Notes under the pieces: generated by a model | Seen by the model: the letters and a program-made list of their open reading frames with translations, nothing else | What the model was told of the DNA's origin: nothing | Database searches by the model: none | Made by a program: the position numbers and the translations under genes | Shown: positions 7,114 through 16,406 of the stretch, piece after piece | How positions within the stretch are numbered: position 1 is the stretch's first letter | How the letters are laid out: every line of letters starts with the position of its first letter | Origin: Candidatus Protoclostridium gallicola | GTDB lineage: Bacteria; Bacillota; Clostridia; Christensenellales; Pumilibacteraceae | NCBI GenBank assembly: GCA_904387375.1 | Contig: CAJFLE010000001.1 | Coordinates: 62,001 to 126,000 of the forward strand | Direction: 5' to 3' | Length of the DNA stretch: 64,000 nucleotides

Positions 7114-10100
7114 ATGAAAAACTACAACGGGGAATTTAATCCGAACGGTCACGATGCCGACGACGAGATTCTCGAAGGCGAGATTGCGGATGCCGGCGAT
7201 ACCGATTTCGACGATCTCGATTACACCGAGTTCGACGACGCGGGGCTGGATGAGTTCGACGATCTCGACGATCTTCCCGAAGGCGCCGACGACGACCGCA
7301 TAAACCGCGTGCTCGACGAGCTTGCGGAACTCAGACGCAGCATGTCCCCGTCGGAACGCAGACAGGCCGGCGCGCCGTCGTACGATTCTTACCGCGGCGG
7401 CAACACTCCGGGCGAGGTCGCGCTGTACAACGAGATCAGCCGCCTGCGCGACGAGCTTGCCAAACTCCAGCACTCCCAGTCCATGCATTACGAACTCAAC
7501 CGCATGAAAGAGGAACTGGAAAAGGAGAACAAGCAGAACGAAGACAAACTGCGCTCCGAAATAAGGAATATGCGCGGCGCGGACAAGACCGTTTTTGCGG
7601 AGCCCGCTCAGGCAGAACCCAAACCCGCGGCCGCTGCCGACGGCGTGGACGCGCTCGTGAAAGCCAACGAGTCGCTTGCCGAGTGCGTTAAGTCACTGGG
7701 AGATAAGCTCGACGCCGATATGACCGATCTTCGCCGGATCGTGGCCGACGCGGCCGTGCGCCGCGAAACGGGCGACGGCGCGAAGGAACGCCCCTGCGCG
7801 CGCGAAGCGCATAAGTGCAGAGGCAGGCGCAAGCCTCCCGTGGCGGCGGACGGCACCGAAATCATGCGCCGCTTAGTCGAGATAAAACTGACGCTCGGCA
7901 AACTCCCGCTCGCCGATTACGAAAGGGAGCTCAAAGTGCTCGGACTGTACGACAGTCTGACCGCGGCGAAATCCGCCGTATATTCTTCGGTGTCCGGCAT
8001 GGCCGAAAAGCTGGACGCGCTCCGCAAGCTGGAAAGCGAGATAATCGCGAGCGAGGACTGCTATATCGCAGACGTGGTCGAGAAGTATAACGAACTCATC
8101 GACTACGTGCTCGCACAGCCGCTGTCCATCGACGGCGTGGACGTATTCTCCAAGCTGCCCGCGTCGGACAAGATCAAATCGACGCTGAAGGGCGAAACGC
8201 TGTCGCTGGCCGTGGACTTCGTCAACGCGGTTTCGTCCGCGCGCGACAAAAAAGCAAACGGCGCCATAGACAAACTGCCCGAAATAGTTGGCTTCAAAAA
8301 CAAATTGCAGGGAGGCCGGTTCGAAAGCGAGAACGACGCGCTCTACGACGAAATCATCCGTCTCAGCTCCGACCTCGTGTTCATAACCGATCCCGCCGCA
8401 GCGGAAAGATGCGCCGACGAGATGCTTGCCAAGATAGACAGGATCTGCTATCTGCCTTATTCGGAGTTCGTTTCCTATCCGCGCGCCGAATACGACAAGC
8501 ACTGCCTGATCGCGCCGCGCTCGGCCGTCAAGAGCTTTATAGACGACGTCGTCACGACTTCGGAGTGCAAGACGGACGAGGATTCGGTGAACGCGCTCAC
8601 CAGCGCCGTCAATCTGCTCCGCTCCGAGATCGCCAACGGCGCGCTCGCCGGTTCGGTTGACAGCGGCGACATACGCAAGATAATAGAATCGCAGAAGGAA
8701 CTGATCGATTCGGTGCGCGCCGCGCGCGACGACAGGGAAAAACTGCTCGCCGACGTCGAGGACATTAAATCGTCCATAAGCACGCTGCTCGGAGAAGACG
8801 TCGATTCGCTGTCCGAAACAGAGAACGAAGACATATCCAAGCTGCTCGAAGAAGTCAAGTCGCTGCACAGCGAAGTCAACACGCTGTCCGGCTCGCCCGA
8901 AACTCCGGCGGCTTCCACTCCCGACGAACTCAATCTGTTCCTTTCCGAGATAGTGTCCCTTCGCGACGAGGTCGCGTCGTACAAGGACGAGGTGACCGCC
9001 GCGCTGGATAAGATGGGCGCAGGCGCGCCCGCGTCCGCCGACGGTGCGGCCGCCGAAGAGGGCGACAAGTCGGGCGTCATTATGGACGAACTGACCGGAC
9101 TGCGCGCCGATCTCGCGGCTCAGACGGACGAACTGACCGCGCTCAAAGGCACGATCGACGAACTACGCGGCGGCGAACCGCTCCTGACCGTGGTCGACGA
9201 CGGCGCGTCCGCCGACGGCTCGCCTCTGATGACCGAGCTTGCTGAAATCAAAAAGATAGTCAGCGAAACGCCCGCCGCGGCAGACGATGACAAACTGCTC
9301 GCCGTGCGCGACGAACTGCTCGGCGCGGTCAAGAATATAAGCGTCGCATCGGCAGCCGGCGACGTTGCAGGCCTGGAAAGCATAAAGAGCACGCTGTCCG
9401 GCATCGAACAGCAGCTGTCCGATCTGCAGCTGTATCATTCCGTCGGCACCGACAACGGCGGCGCGAACATAAGCGACGTGCTCGAAGAGATAGCGTCCCT
9501 GCGCGATATGCTCGCCGAAGGCGCTCCCGCCGCGCCGGCTTCCGCGGCTCCCGTCGTTTCGGCGGCCCCGTCCGGCGACATAGAGGCGCTTAAGAGCGAG
9601 ATTTCTCAGCTCAGAGCCGAGCTTGCCGAGCTCAAAGCGGCGAAGGCGGACAGCGACGCCCGCAGCGAGGCCGTTCTCGCCGACGTCAGCGAAAACGTGC
9701 ACCGCATGGTCGACGAGCCCGATTACAGCGTCATGAACGAGATCCTCGCGCTGCGCGAAGAGTTCCAGGCGATGAAAGACCGCATGGATAAGACCATCTC
9801 TCTCGTCGAACGTCCCGCGCCCGACGACGTGCTGACCGAGATCCGCACGCTGCGCGACCAGATATTCGCCATCAATATGGCGTCCGTGTCCGACGGCGAA
9901 CAGCAGACTTACGAGAGTTACAACAATATAATAGTGGACGAACTGAACACGGTCAAGGACGAACTGTCCTCTCTGCTGTCCATAGGCACTGACGGCATCA
10001 CCGTGGACACTTCGCCAATAACCGACAAGCTCGAAGAAGTCAAAGCGCTCATGAACGAAGCGCGCGACGCCGCCGACGCCAGCCGCCGCGCCGCTGAATC

Positions 10101-10482
10101 CGACGAGATAGTACAGCTCAAAAAGACCATAGCGGAGCAGAAGGAAACGCAGAGCGCGATGCTCGAACTCATGAACAAGATGGTCGAGAAGCTGGACGCA
10201 CAGCAGGCGCGCACCGAAAAGATGTCCGACGAGATCGCTTCCAGGCTGAGCGGCGACGCGCAGAAGGACAGCGAGGCGCAGGCGGCAGTCATGAACGAGA
10301 TCGAGAACATCAAATACACCCTCGGCGTCATGCAGGGCAATGACGACGCGGATGCCGACGCCGACCTCGAGGAATCCATCGGCAAGCTGAAAGCGGAACT
10401 TTCGCAGATGGCCGGCATAATGGACGAAACCTCACGCAAGGGAACCGCAAAACGCGGAAAGAGCGACAAAACCGAAAAATAA
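7114..10482 (+). CDS. Long acidic coiled-coil protein, unknown function
   Basis: A 1,122-residue protein that I do not recognise. The first 60 residues are extremely acidic (for example DDLDYTEFDDAGLDEFDDL). The rest is mostly heptad-like, with recurring segments such as EIASLRDML, ELAEIKKIV, EISQLRAELAELKAA and VRDELLGAVKNI, broken by short Ala/Pro/Ser linkers. The C-terminus is basic (KRGKSDKTEK). No signal peptide or membrane segment is seen, so it is probably a cytoplasmic, elongated, oligomeric protein. ATG 7114 was chosen because AGAGAGG lies seven bases upstream. A consensus promoter and a following terminator make it a single-gene unit. Its position near the division genes invites, but does not prove, a structural role. 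Confidence 0.8.
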   Translation: MKNYNGEFNPNGHDADDEILEGEIADAGDTDFDDLDYTEFDDAGLDEFDDLDDLPEGADDDRINRVLDELAELRRSMSPSERRQAGAPSYDSYRGGNTPGEVALYNEISRLRDELAKLQHSQSMHYELNRMKEELEKENKQNEDKLRSEIRNMRGADKTVFAEPAQAEPKPAAAADGVDALVKANESLAECVKSLGDKLDADMTDLRRIVADAAVRRETGDGAKERPCAREAHKCRGRRKPPVAADGTEIMRRLVEIKLTLGKLPLADYERELKVLGLYDSLTAAKSAVYSSVSGMAEKLDALRKLESEIIASEDCYIADVVEKYNELIDYVLAQPLSIDGVDVFSKLPASDKIKSTLKGETLSLAVDFVNAVSSARDKKANGAIDKLPEIVGFKNKLQGGRFESENDALYDEIIRLSSDLVFITDPAAAERCADEMLAKIDRICYLPYSEFVSYPRAEYDKHCLIAPRSAVKSFIDDVVTTSECKTDEDSVNALTSAVNLLRSEIANGALAGSVDSGDIRKIIESQKELIDSVRAARDDREKLLADVEDIKSSISTLLGEDVDSLSETENEDISKLLEEVKSLHSEVNTLSGSPETPAASTPDELNLFLSEIVSLRDEVASYKDEVTAALDKMGAGAPASADGAAAEEGDKSGVIMDELTGLRADLAAQTDELTALKGTIDELRGGEPLLTVVDDGASADGSPLMTELAEIKKIVSETPAAADDDKLLAVRDELLGAVKNISVASAAGDVAGLESIKSTLSGIEQQLSDLQLYHSVGTDNGGANISDVLEEIASLRDMLAEGAPAAPASAAPVVSAAPSGDIEALKSEISQLRAELAELKAAKADSDARSEAVLADVSENVHRMVDEPDYSVMNEILALREEFQAMKDRMDKTISLVERPAPDDVLTEIRTLRDQIFAINMASVSDGEQQTYESYNNIIVDELNTVKDELSSLLSIGTDGITVDTSPITDKLEEVKALMNEARDAADASRRAAESDEIVQLKKTIAEQKETQSAMLELMNKMVEKLDAQQARTEKMSDEIASRLSGDAQKDSEAQAAVMNEIENIKYTLGVMQGNDDADADADLEESIGKLKAELSQMAGIMDETSRKGTAKRGKSDKTEK

Positions 10483-10507
10483 AAACGATCCGAAAGGAGA
10501 ATCGCAG

Positions 10508-10539
10508 AACCGCCGTCCGGCAACGGGCGGCGGTTTTTT
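10508..10539 (+). terminator. Terminator after the coiled-coil gene
   Basis: Stem AACCGCCG/CGGCGGTT with an inner CCG/CGG pairing and a run of six T residues. It lies 26 bases after the stop codon. Confidence 0.88.
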
Positions 10540-10581
10540 CGCGCGCCCGTCACTGTTTTGCCTGCCGCGGCATAGCATAGA

Positions 10582-11118
10582 ATGAAAGGCAAAAAGGCGG
10601 CTCCGTATATGATGATCGTTACGATACTGGCCGTCAGTATGGATGCCTATGTCGCTGGTATATCGCTGGGCACTTACGGGCGGATAAAAGAACTCGGATT
10701 ACTTTACATATCTTCATTTTCGTTTATTCTGCCAGTCGCGGCGATGCTGCTGACTTCGCTGTTTTCCTTCGGCGGCGATTGGCTTAACGCGCTCAGCGCC
10801 GGCATACTTATAATATTGGGCGTCAGAGGCGTACTGCCGGAAAAGCGGGAGAGCGGACTGCTGCATACCGAATGCGTCCGGCCGGGCATCGCGTATATGA
10901 CGCTGCTGGGACTGTCGCTGTCCGTCGACACCGCGCTCGGCGCCGCGGTTCTGTACTCCGAACCGTGCTTCGCGGCGGTTCCGTTCATTCTGTTTGCGGC
11001 CCATTACGGCCTTATGAAGCTGGGCAGGGCTACCGCCCGGCTGCTGCGTTTCGCGGGCGGCATATCCCGCGCCGCGAGCGCCGCTTTGATCTTTATCGGA
11101 ATAATCCGGTTTTTATAA
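10582..11118 (+). CDS. MntP/YtaF-family membrane protein
   Basis: A 178-residue protein with about six hydrophobic segments. Two internally related motifs, AVSMDAYVAGISLG near the N-terminus and GLSLSVDTALGAAV in the middle, mark the family that includes the manganese exporter MntP and the sporulation membrane protein YtaF. The paired aspartates are the metal-binding candidates in MntP. The sequence alone does not decide between the two. No clear ribosome-binding site precedes the ATG. It is followed by murA after 16 bases and may be cotranscribed with it. Confidence 0.72.
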   Translation: MKGKKAAPYMMIVTILAVSMDAYVAGISLGTYGRIKELGLLYISSFSFILPVAAMLLTSLFSFGGDWLNALSAGILIILGVRGVLPEKRESGLLHTECVRPGIAYMTLLGLSLSVDTALGAAVLYSEPCFAAVPFILFAAHYGLMKLGRATARLLRFAGGISRAASAALIFIGIIRFL

Positions 11119-11134
11119 CCATCGGGGGCGTAAT

Positions 11135-12409
11135 ATGGACGACTGCATGGAAAAATACATAATAACGGGAGGACGCAGGCTGACCGGCGAGATCGACGTC
11201 ATGGCCGCCAAAAACGCCGTGCTTCCCATAATCGCGTGCTGTATCATGATAAAGGACACCGTCGTGCTGCGGGGCTGCGAGCGGCTGACGGACATAGACA
11301 ACATGCTGCTCATAATAAAGAGTCTGGGCGGCGCCTGCTCGTTCGACGGCAATGATCTCACGATAGACTGCCGCAAGGTCGGCAGGCATTCCGTCAACAG
11401 AGCGCTCAGCGGCGCGCTGCGTTCCAGCGTGTTCATACTCGGGCCGCTGCTGTCGCGGCTGCGCTCGGCCGAACTCAGCTATCCGGGCGGCTGCGATATA
11501 GGCCTGCGCCCCATAGACCTGCACCTTGACGGGCTGCGCGCCCTCGGCGTAAGACTGGAAGAGGACGAGGAAAAGATATCCTGCGACGGCCGCGGACTGC
11601 ATTCGGGCACTGTGGTGCTGGCGTTCCCGAGCGTTGGCGCTACCGAAAATCTCATAATGGCGGCGGTGCTGACCGGCGGCCGCACGGTGCTGCGCAACGC
11701 GGCGGCGGAGCCGGAAATCGTCGACCTGCAGAATTTCATAAACGCGATGGGCGGCTGCGTGCACGGCGCGGGCAGCGGAACGGTCGTCATCGACGGCGTG
11801 AAAAAGCTGCACGGCGGCGCGTACTCTCCCATAGGCGACCGCATAGCCGCGGGCACCTATCTCATCGGCGGCGCGATGTGCGGCGGCAGGGTGAGCGTGC
11901 GCGGCGTGCGCTCCGACCATCTGTGCGCGCTTACGGATAAACTGCGCGCCGCCGGCGCAGTCGTGACCGAATATCCCGACGCCGTGACGGTGGAGAGCGA
12001 CGGGAACTTACGCGCCGTGCGCAAAGTGGAAACGCAGCCGTATCCCGGATTTCCCACCGATCTGCAGGCGCCGATCACCGCCATGACGGCGTCGTCGAAC
12101 GGCAGAAGCTACATAATAGAAAACCTTTTCGAAAACCGGTTCCGCCATACGCGCGAACTGAAAAAAATGGGAGCGGACATCGTAGTGTGCGGCAGGGCGG
12201 CAACGGTGCGCGGCTGCCGGCTGCACGGCGCGGCGGTGCATGCGGAAGATCTTCGCGGCGGCGCGGCGCTCGTGCTTGCGGCGCTTAAAGCCGAGGGCAC
12301 GAGCGAAGTGACCGGGCTGCGCCACATCGACCGCGGCTACTGCGATTTCGAAGCCAGAATAGCATCTCTGGGCGGAAACATAAAAAGAGTGAAAAATTCT
12401 TGCGTTTAA
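11135..12409 (+). CDS. murA: MurA, UDP-GlcNAc 1-carboxyvinyltransferase
   Basis: Transfers enolpyruvate from PEP to UDP-GlcNAc, the first committed step of peptidoglycan synthesis. The 424 residues match the family. Substrate-binding AAKNAVLP holds K26 and N27, and the catalytic loop is SYPGGCDIGLRPIDLHL with Cys120. That cysteine is the fosfomycin target, so sensitivity is expected. Further signatures are GVGATEN-like PSVGATENLIMAA and FPTDLQAP. The ATG follows GGGGGCG at close range. Next to ftsQ-ftsA-ftsZ it forms the second division and cell-wall block of the window. Confidence 0.95.
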   Translation: MDDCMEKYIITGGRRLTGEIDVMAAKNAVLPIIACCIMIKDTVVLRGCERLTDIDNMLLIIKSLGGACSFDGNDLTIDCRKVGRHSVNRALSGALRSSVFILGPLLSRLRSAELSYPGGCDIGLRPIDLHLDGLRALGVRLEEDEEKISCDGRGLHSGTVVLAFPSVGATENLIMAAVLTGGRTVLRNAAAEPEIVDLQNFINAMGGCVHGAGSGTVVIDGVKKLHGGAYSPIGDRIAAGTYLIGGAMCGGRVSVRGVRSDHLCALTDKLRAAGAVVTEYPDAVTVESDGNLRAVRKVETQPYPGFPTDLQAPITAMTASSNGRSYIIENLFENRFRHTRELKKMGADIVVCGRAATVRGCRLHGAAVHAEDLRGGAALVLAALKAEGTSEVTGLRHIDRGYCDFEARIASLGGNIKRVKNSCV

Positions 12410-12428
12410 TCGCGCGGTTTGTTATAAT
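12400..12428 (+). promoter_or_regulatory. Promoter of ftsQ, apparently leaderless
   Basis: TTGCGT (12400-12405), a 17-base spacer and TATAAT (12423-12428). The spacing of seven bases puts +1 on the GTG start codon at 12436. The promoter overlaps the last codons of murA. A second TATAAT overlaps at 12428-12433. Confidence 0.7.
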
Positions 12429-12435
12429 ATAATAT

Positions 12436-13272
12436 GTGAGAAATAAAAGGCTGATAATTCTGATAGCCGTACTGGGCGGTATCGCCGCGATCGTCATAAT
12501 CATGAGCGCGGTATTTACGATTTACAATACCGACGCGGCATGCGCTACGGATTACGGCGACGACAACTCGCTTTATCCCACCATTCTCGAAGTCAACGAG
12601 GAGGTGAAGGCGGTCGCCGACGAATTCAGATATCAGAATATCTTCCTTTTCGACGAGCAGGCGGTTATCGACGCCGTGAACGCGAGGGTGCCACGTGCGG
12701 AGGCGTACGACATCGAGTGCGTGTTTCCCAACAAGATAATCGTGCGCTACAATCTCGTGTCCGAGGACCTTCAATTTGCGGTGGACGGCGGCTGGGCGGT
12801 GGCCGGAATAAGCGGTAAAATCCTTGCCGTCAATTCATACGACCGTACCGACCCCGACGGCGGGCATTACAGCGACACGATAATTTCCGTCACTCCGTCC
12901 GCGGCTCCGGACGGCGACGCGGCGGGCGAGTACGTTTTCTCCGACCGCGAATGCGCGGATATGACGTCGCTGCGCGTCATCGTCGGGCTGGCCGAAAGCC
13001 TGTACGACGGCAGCGGTCTGCGCGCTTTCGAAAAGTCCGCGTACGCGTCCATAGACCTGTCCGATCAGGATCTCTTTATTATCCGCATGCGTTCGGGACT
13101 GACGGTCAGGATTATGATAGGCGGACACGAGGACATGCTTGCAGACTTCGTATATCATATGATTTCATGGTATACGTCGGTGGACGACGTTTATATCAGC
13201 CGCGGAACGCTGACGGTGAATTACAGCGCAAGCTCCCCATCGGACGTGACGGTATCGTACCGCAGCGGCTGA
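12436..13272 (+). CDS. ftsQ: FtsQ/DivIB-like cell division protein
   Basis: Bitopic membrane protein expected to link the divisome core (FtsL/FtsB) to the septum. The 278 residues comprise a short cytoplasmic N-terminus (MRNKR), one membrane segment (about residues 6-28) and an extracytoplasmic part. A POTRA-like region, YQNIFLFDEQAVIDAVNARV followed by VFPNKIIVRY, matches the FtsQ/DivIB pattern of a helix followed by a strand. Overall conservation is weak, so the call also rests on its place before ftsA and ftsZ. The start is GTG at the predicted +1 with no ribosome-binding site. Confidence 0.78.
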   Translation: MRNKRLIILIAVLGGIAAIVIIMSAVFTIYNTDAACATDYGDDNSLYPTILEVNEEVKAVADEFRYQNIFLFDEQAVIDAVNARVPRAEAYDIECVFPNKIIVRYNLVSEDLQFAVDGGWAVAGISGKILAVNSYDRTDPDGGHYSDTIISVTPSAAPDGDAAGEYVFSDRECADMTSLRVIVGLAESLYDGSGLRAFEKSAYASIDLSDQDLFIIRMRSGLTVRIMIGGHEDMLADFVYHMISWYTSVDDVYISRGTLTVNYSASSPSDVTVSYRSG

Positions 13273-13329
13273 CGGAAAACGCGTCGCAACGAATAATAAA
13301 TAATCCGCTATTATTTGATAAATTAACTC

Positions 13330-13358
13330 TTGACAGCGGAGCGATAATATTTTATAAT
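13330..13358 (+). promoter_or_regulatory. Consensus promoter of ftsA-ftsZ
   Basis: Perfect TTGACA (13330-13335), a 17-base spacer and perfect TATAAT (13353-13358). The predicted start near 13365 gives a 28-base leader containing GGGGAAAGG before the TTG start of ftsA. Strong expression is expected. Confidence 0.92.
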
Positions 13359-13392
13359 ATTTGCAAAGCATTATTACGGGGAAAGGCAGAAA

Positions 13393-14547
13393 TTGGCACA
13401 GGAAGCAGCGATAATGGATATCGGCTCCGCGAAGATCACCGTTATGGTGGGAACGCGCGGCGTCAACAACACGATCTGCGTCAAAGGGCTGGGCGAGTGC
13501 GAATACGCCGGCTACGAAGACGGAGAGTGGTATCAGCCCGACGAACTGATCAACGCGGTCGAACGGGCGATTTCGCTTGCGCAGACCGACGCCCATACCA
13601 AAATCCGCCATCTCTATATAGGCGTGCCCGGTCAGTTTACCGTGACGCAGTGCAAGGAAGTGACCATGTCGCTGAACCGCCGCCGCAGGGTGACGGACGC
13701 CGACGTTGACGCGCTGTACGCCCAGGGCGACACGTTCTCGGGCGACGGCGAATACGTGCTCATCAACAGCCAGCCCATTTTCTATACGCTCAACGACGAC
13801 CGCAAACTGATACAGCCCGTCGGTCTCGTCGCCTCCCGGCTGTCCGGTTTCATTTCGTACATACTTGCCGAGAAGAAGTTCACGGACAAGTTCGATCATA
13901 TAATGAACGAGCTCGGCATCGAAACGTACGATTTCGTCAGCAGCATACTCGCCGAATCGCTTTTCCTGTTCGACGACTTCGTTCGCGACAGATACGTGGC
14001 TTTCTTCGACGTGGGATACATAGTGACCGACGTCGTGGTAGCGCGCGGCGACGGCGTGCTCCGTCAGTTCAGCATTCCGCTGGGCGGCGGGCATATCACG
14101 AAGGAGCTTCGCGACGATCTGAGCATACGCTTCTCGGTCGCGGAAAAACTCAAACGCAAAGTGGTGCTTAACCTCGAATTCGGGGATAATGACACTTACG
14201 ATATAAACATCAAGGAGAGGGTAACGTCCTTCTCCGCCCGCCAGGTCAACGATATCGTGACGGCGAAGCTGTCCAAGCTCGCGCGCACGATAAACAGCTG
14301 CCTGATGTCGTGCGATCTGCCTCCGTCGACAAGTTATTATCTGACGGGCGGCGGCATATCGTATATGACGGGCGCGCGCGATTATCTGTCCAAAAAGCTG
14401 GACAGACATGTGGAAATAGCCAAACCCAAACTGCCGCAGTACGGTAAACCTCATCTGTCTACCGTGCTCGGCCTCATGGACATGGTACTCGGTACCGACG
14501 AAGAACCCAGGAAAAAAGGCTTGTTTGCCAGGTTGTTCGGAAGATAA
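13393..14547 (+). CDS. ftsA: FtsA, actin-like cell division protein
   Basis: ATP-binding actin homologue that anchors FtsZ to the membrane. The 384 residues show the actin-fold pieces: an N-terminal AAIMDIGSAKITVMV phosphate loop, a 1C subdomain region, AFFDVGYIVTDVVV (second phosphate loop) and YYLTGGGISYMTG (adenosine motif). The C-terminal KKGLFARLFGR is a typical amphipathic membrane-targeting helix. The start is TTG at 13393, supported by GGGGAAAGG six bases upstream. It is cotranscribed with ftsZ, which follows after 11 bases. Confidence 0.94.
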   Translation: MAQEAAIMDIGSAKITVMVGTRGVNNTICVKGLGECEYAGYEDGEWYQPDELINAVERAISLAQTDAHTKIRHLYIGVPGQFTVTQCKEVTMSLNRRRRVTDADVDALYAQGDTFSGDGEYVLINSQPIFYTLNDDRKLIQPVGLVASRLSGFISYILAEKKFTDKFDHIMNELGIETYDFVSSILAESLFLFDDFVRDRYVAFFDVGYIVTDVVVARGDGVLRQFSIPLGGGHITKELRDDLSIRFSVAEKLKRKVVLNLEFGDNDTYDINIKERVTSFSARQVNDIVTAKLSKLARTINSCLMSCDLPPSTSYYLTGGGISYMTGARDYLSKKLDRHVEIAKPKLPQYGKPHLSTVLGLMDMVLGTDEEPRKKGLFARLFGR

Positions 14548-14558
14548 AAGGAGCTGAA

Positions 14559-15734
14559 ATGAGTGAGAACAAGGATGTCGTAACGCCCTCCTCAAAGATC
14601 GCCGTGGTCGGCGTGGGCGGCGGCGGCGGAAACGCCGTGAACAGAATGATGGACGATCGGTTCGCCGGCGTCGATTTTATCGCGATCAATACGGACCTTC
14701 AGGATCTGCATAAGTCCAAGGCTCCCATACGCATACAGATAGGCGAGAAGCTGACCCAGGGACTGGGCGCGGGCGCCAATCCCGACGTGGGACAGAAGGC
14801 GGCGGAGGAGAGCCGCGAGATTATCAAGCGCTATCTCCAGAACGCCAACCTCGTCATCATCACGGCGGGCATGGGCAAGGGCACCGGCACGGGCGCGTCG
14901 CCCGTCGTCGCGTCTATTGCAAAGGAGCTCGGCAAGCTCGTCGTCGCGGTCGTGACAAAGCCGTTCTATCTCGAAGGCCGTCACCGCATCGTGAACGCCG
15001 AGATAGGTATCGAGAACCTGTCGCGCGTCGTCGACTCTTACATCGTCGTGTCCAACGAGAAGCTCGTTTCGCTGTCCAATCACGCGTCGATGGCAGACGC
15101 TTTCGCGTACGCCGACGGCGTGCTCCGTCAGTGCATACTCGGAATAAGCGACGTCATACTCAATACGCAGACGCTGAATATAGACTTCGCCGATCTGTGC
15201 ACCGTGCTCCGCAACATGGGCAGGGCGTACCTCGGCATAGGCAGCGGCAGCGGCGACAACCGCGTCATGACCGCCGTCCGCGAAGCCGTCGGCATAACTT
15301 TGCAGGACACCAAGATCAGCAACGCCACGAGCGTCATGCTTTACGTCAAGGCAAAGCGCGACGTCACTCTCGAAGAAATAGACAAGGCGGCCGTGCTCGT
15401 CAAAGAGGTCGTGCACAAGGACGCCAACATAATCTTCGGTTTCGACTTCCGCGACGATCTCCCGCACGACGTCGAGATCATGCTTATCGCAACCGGCCTC
15501 GGCCAGACAGCGGACAAAAACCGTCCCAAGCAGCCGCAGCAGCCCGTCGCGCCCGAATATGCGGATATCATCGGCGGCGCCCCGCGCGCGAGCGAGATCA
15601 TTCACCAGGCCGATCCGGTCGACGAGCGTCCCGCGCGCATGCAGTCCAGCCGCGTCCGTATCGACGACGATGACGACGATGACGTGCCCGCATGGCTGAA
15701 AGAAACCAACCGCAGCGGCAGAAGGGACAGATAA
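14559..15734 (+). CDS. ftsZ: FtsZ, tubulin-like division GTPase
   Basis: GTPase that polymerises into the Z ring. The 391-residue protein has the N-terminal [11 protein letters not shown] nucleotide loop, [11 protein letters not shown], and the T7 loop NIDFAD (residues 207-212) that supplies the catalytic aspartate to the next subunit. The tubulin signature reads GMGKGTGTG (104-112): the middle glycine of the usual GGGTGTG is Lys107 (codon AAG). A variable acidic linker leads to a C-terminal peptide [10 protein letters not shown] resembling the FtsA-binding tail. AAGGAG precedes the ATG. The family call is certain; the effect of Lys107 is unknown. Confidence 0.97.
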   Translation: MSENKDVVTPSSKIAVVGVGGGGGNAVNRMMDDRFAGVDFIAINTDLQDLHKSKAPIRIQIGEKLTQGLGAGANPDVGQKAAEESREIIKRYLQNANLVIITAGMGKGTGTGASPVVASIAKELGKLVVAVVTKPFYLEGRHRIVNAEIGIENLSRVVDSYIVVSNEKLVSLSNHASMADAFAYADGVLRQCILGISDVILNTQTLNIDFADLCTVLRNMGRAYLGIGSGSGDNRVMTAVREAVGITLQDTKISNATSVMLYVKAKRDVTLEEIDKAAVLVKEVVHKDANIIFGFDFRDDLPHDVEIMLIATGLGQTADKNRPKQPQQPVAPEYADIIGGAPRASEIIHQADPVDERPARMQSSRVRIDDDDDDDVPAWLKETNRSGRRDR

Positions 15735-15756
15735 CCGGCGCCGCGTCGGAGATTTT

Positions 15757-16251
15757 ATGAAGAAAAACAATCACGGATTCAAAGGCGCTATGCGCCGCAT
15801 GCTCATTCTTTCCCTCGCGCTCAGCATTCTGCTGCCGGCAGGCATAGTCATGATTGTGCTCGGTGCGACGAATGAAATTTGGCCGGTTATGATAGTGGGC
15901 ATCGTGTTCACCGTGGCGGGATTCTACGGCTCGCCCGTTTCCTGGACGACGTTCGGAACGCTTGCGTCGCATAAGGGCGTGTACGGCCTCATTACCGAGG
16001 ACGGCGTGCTCGACGCCGAAGTCATCGCGGCCACGCTGGGCGAAAAGCGCAAAAGCGTCGACCGTAAACTGAACTATCTGCTGACGCACCGCTATCTCAC
16101 CGGCTACGTGCTCGGCGCCGACGGCCGGCTTGTCCGCACCGAAGCCGAGAAGCCGAAACGGCTCATAAAGTGTCCCAACTGCGGCGCGTCGCTCGTTGAA
16201 AAGGACGGCGATATGATATGCCCGTACTGCGGCGGCAGGTTCGGAAACTGA
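15757..16251 (+). CDS. Small membrane protein with C-terminal zinc ribbon
   Basis: A 164-residue protein with two hydrophobic helices (about residues 15-60), then a winged-helix-like region (GVLDAEVIAATLGEKRKSVD and RKLNYLLTHRYLTG) and a C-terminal zinc ribbon with two CPxCG knuckles (CPNCGAS and CPYCGGRFGN). GGAG lies before the ATG. It follows ftsZ by 22 bases and ends before a terminator, so it is probably the last gene of the ftsA-ftsZ transcript. I know of no characterised homologue; a membrane-linked DNA- or RNA-binding role is only a guess. Confidence 0.75.
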   Translation: MKKNNHGFKGAMRRMLILSLALSILLPAGIVMIVLGATNEIWPVMIVGIVFTVAGFYGSPVSWTTFGTLASHKGVYGLITEDGVLDAEVIAATLGEKRKSVDRKLNYLLTHRYLTGYVLGADGRLVRTEAEKPKRLIKCPNCGASLVEKDGDMICPYCGGRFGN

Positions 16252-16267
16252 ATACGTAAAACAAGAC

Positions 16268-16297
16268 GGCTCTTCCGGACATCCGGGAGAGCCTTTT
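16268..16297 (+). terminator. Terminator after the ftsAZ operon
   Basis: An 11-bp stem starting GGCTCT and ending AGAGCC with a short loop, followed by TTTT. Confidence 0.85.
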
Positions 16298-16349
16298 GCT
16301 GCCTTCGCGACCAAATAGGAAAGAAAAAAGTAATATCGCGCAACGGTTC

Positions 16350-16379
16350 TTGATTTAACGCGGCGGCGCGTTGTATAAT
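16350..16379 (+). promoter_or_regulatory. Promoter of the LytTR two-component genes
   Basis: TTGATT (16350-16355), an 18-base spacer and TATAAT (16374-16379). The predicted start is near 16386, about 20 bases before the ATG. Confidence 0.78.
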
Positions 16380-16406
16380 AAATAAAATACTTACGAGGTG
16401 GAAAAG

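Noticed and set aside
13165..14595. Open frame of about 475 codons opposite ftsA
   Set aside because: Antisense to ftsA, without motifs or promoter, and it crosses the ftsA promoter and ribosome-binding site.
16252..16406. Search for an AgrD-like inducing-peptide gene before the LytTR regulator and kinase
   Set aside because: The gap holds only a terminator, a promoter and a ribosome-binding site; no small open frame with peptide-precursor features is seen.
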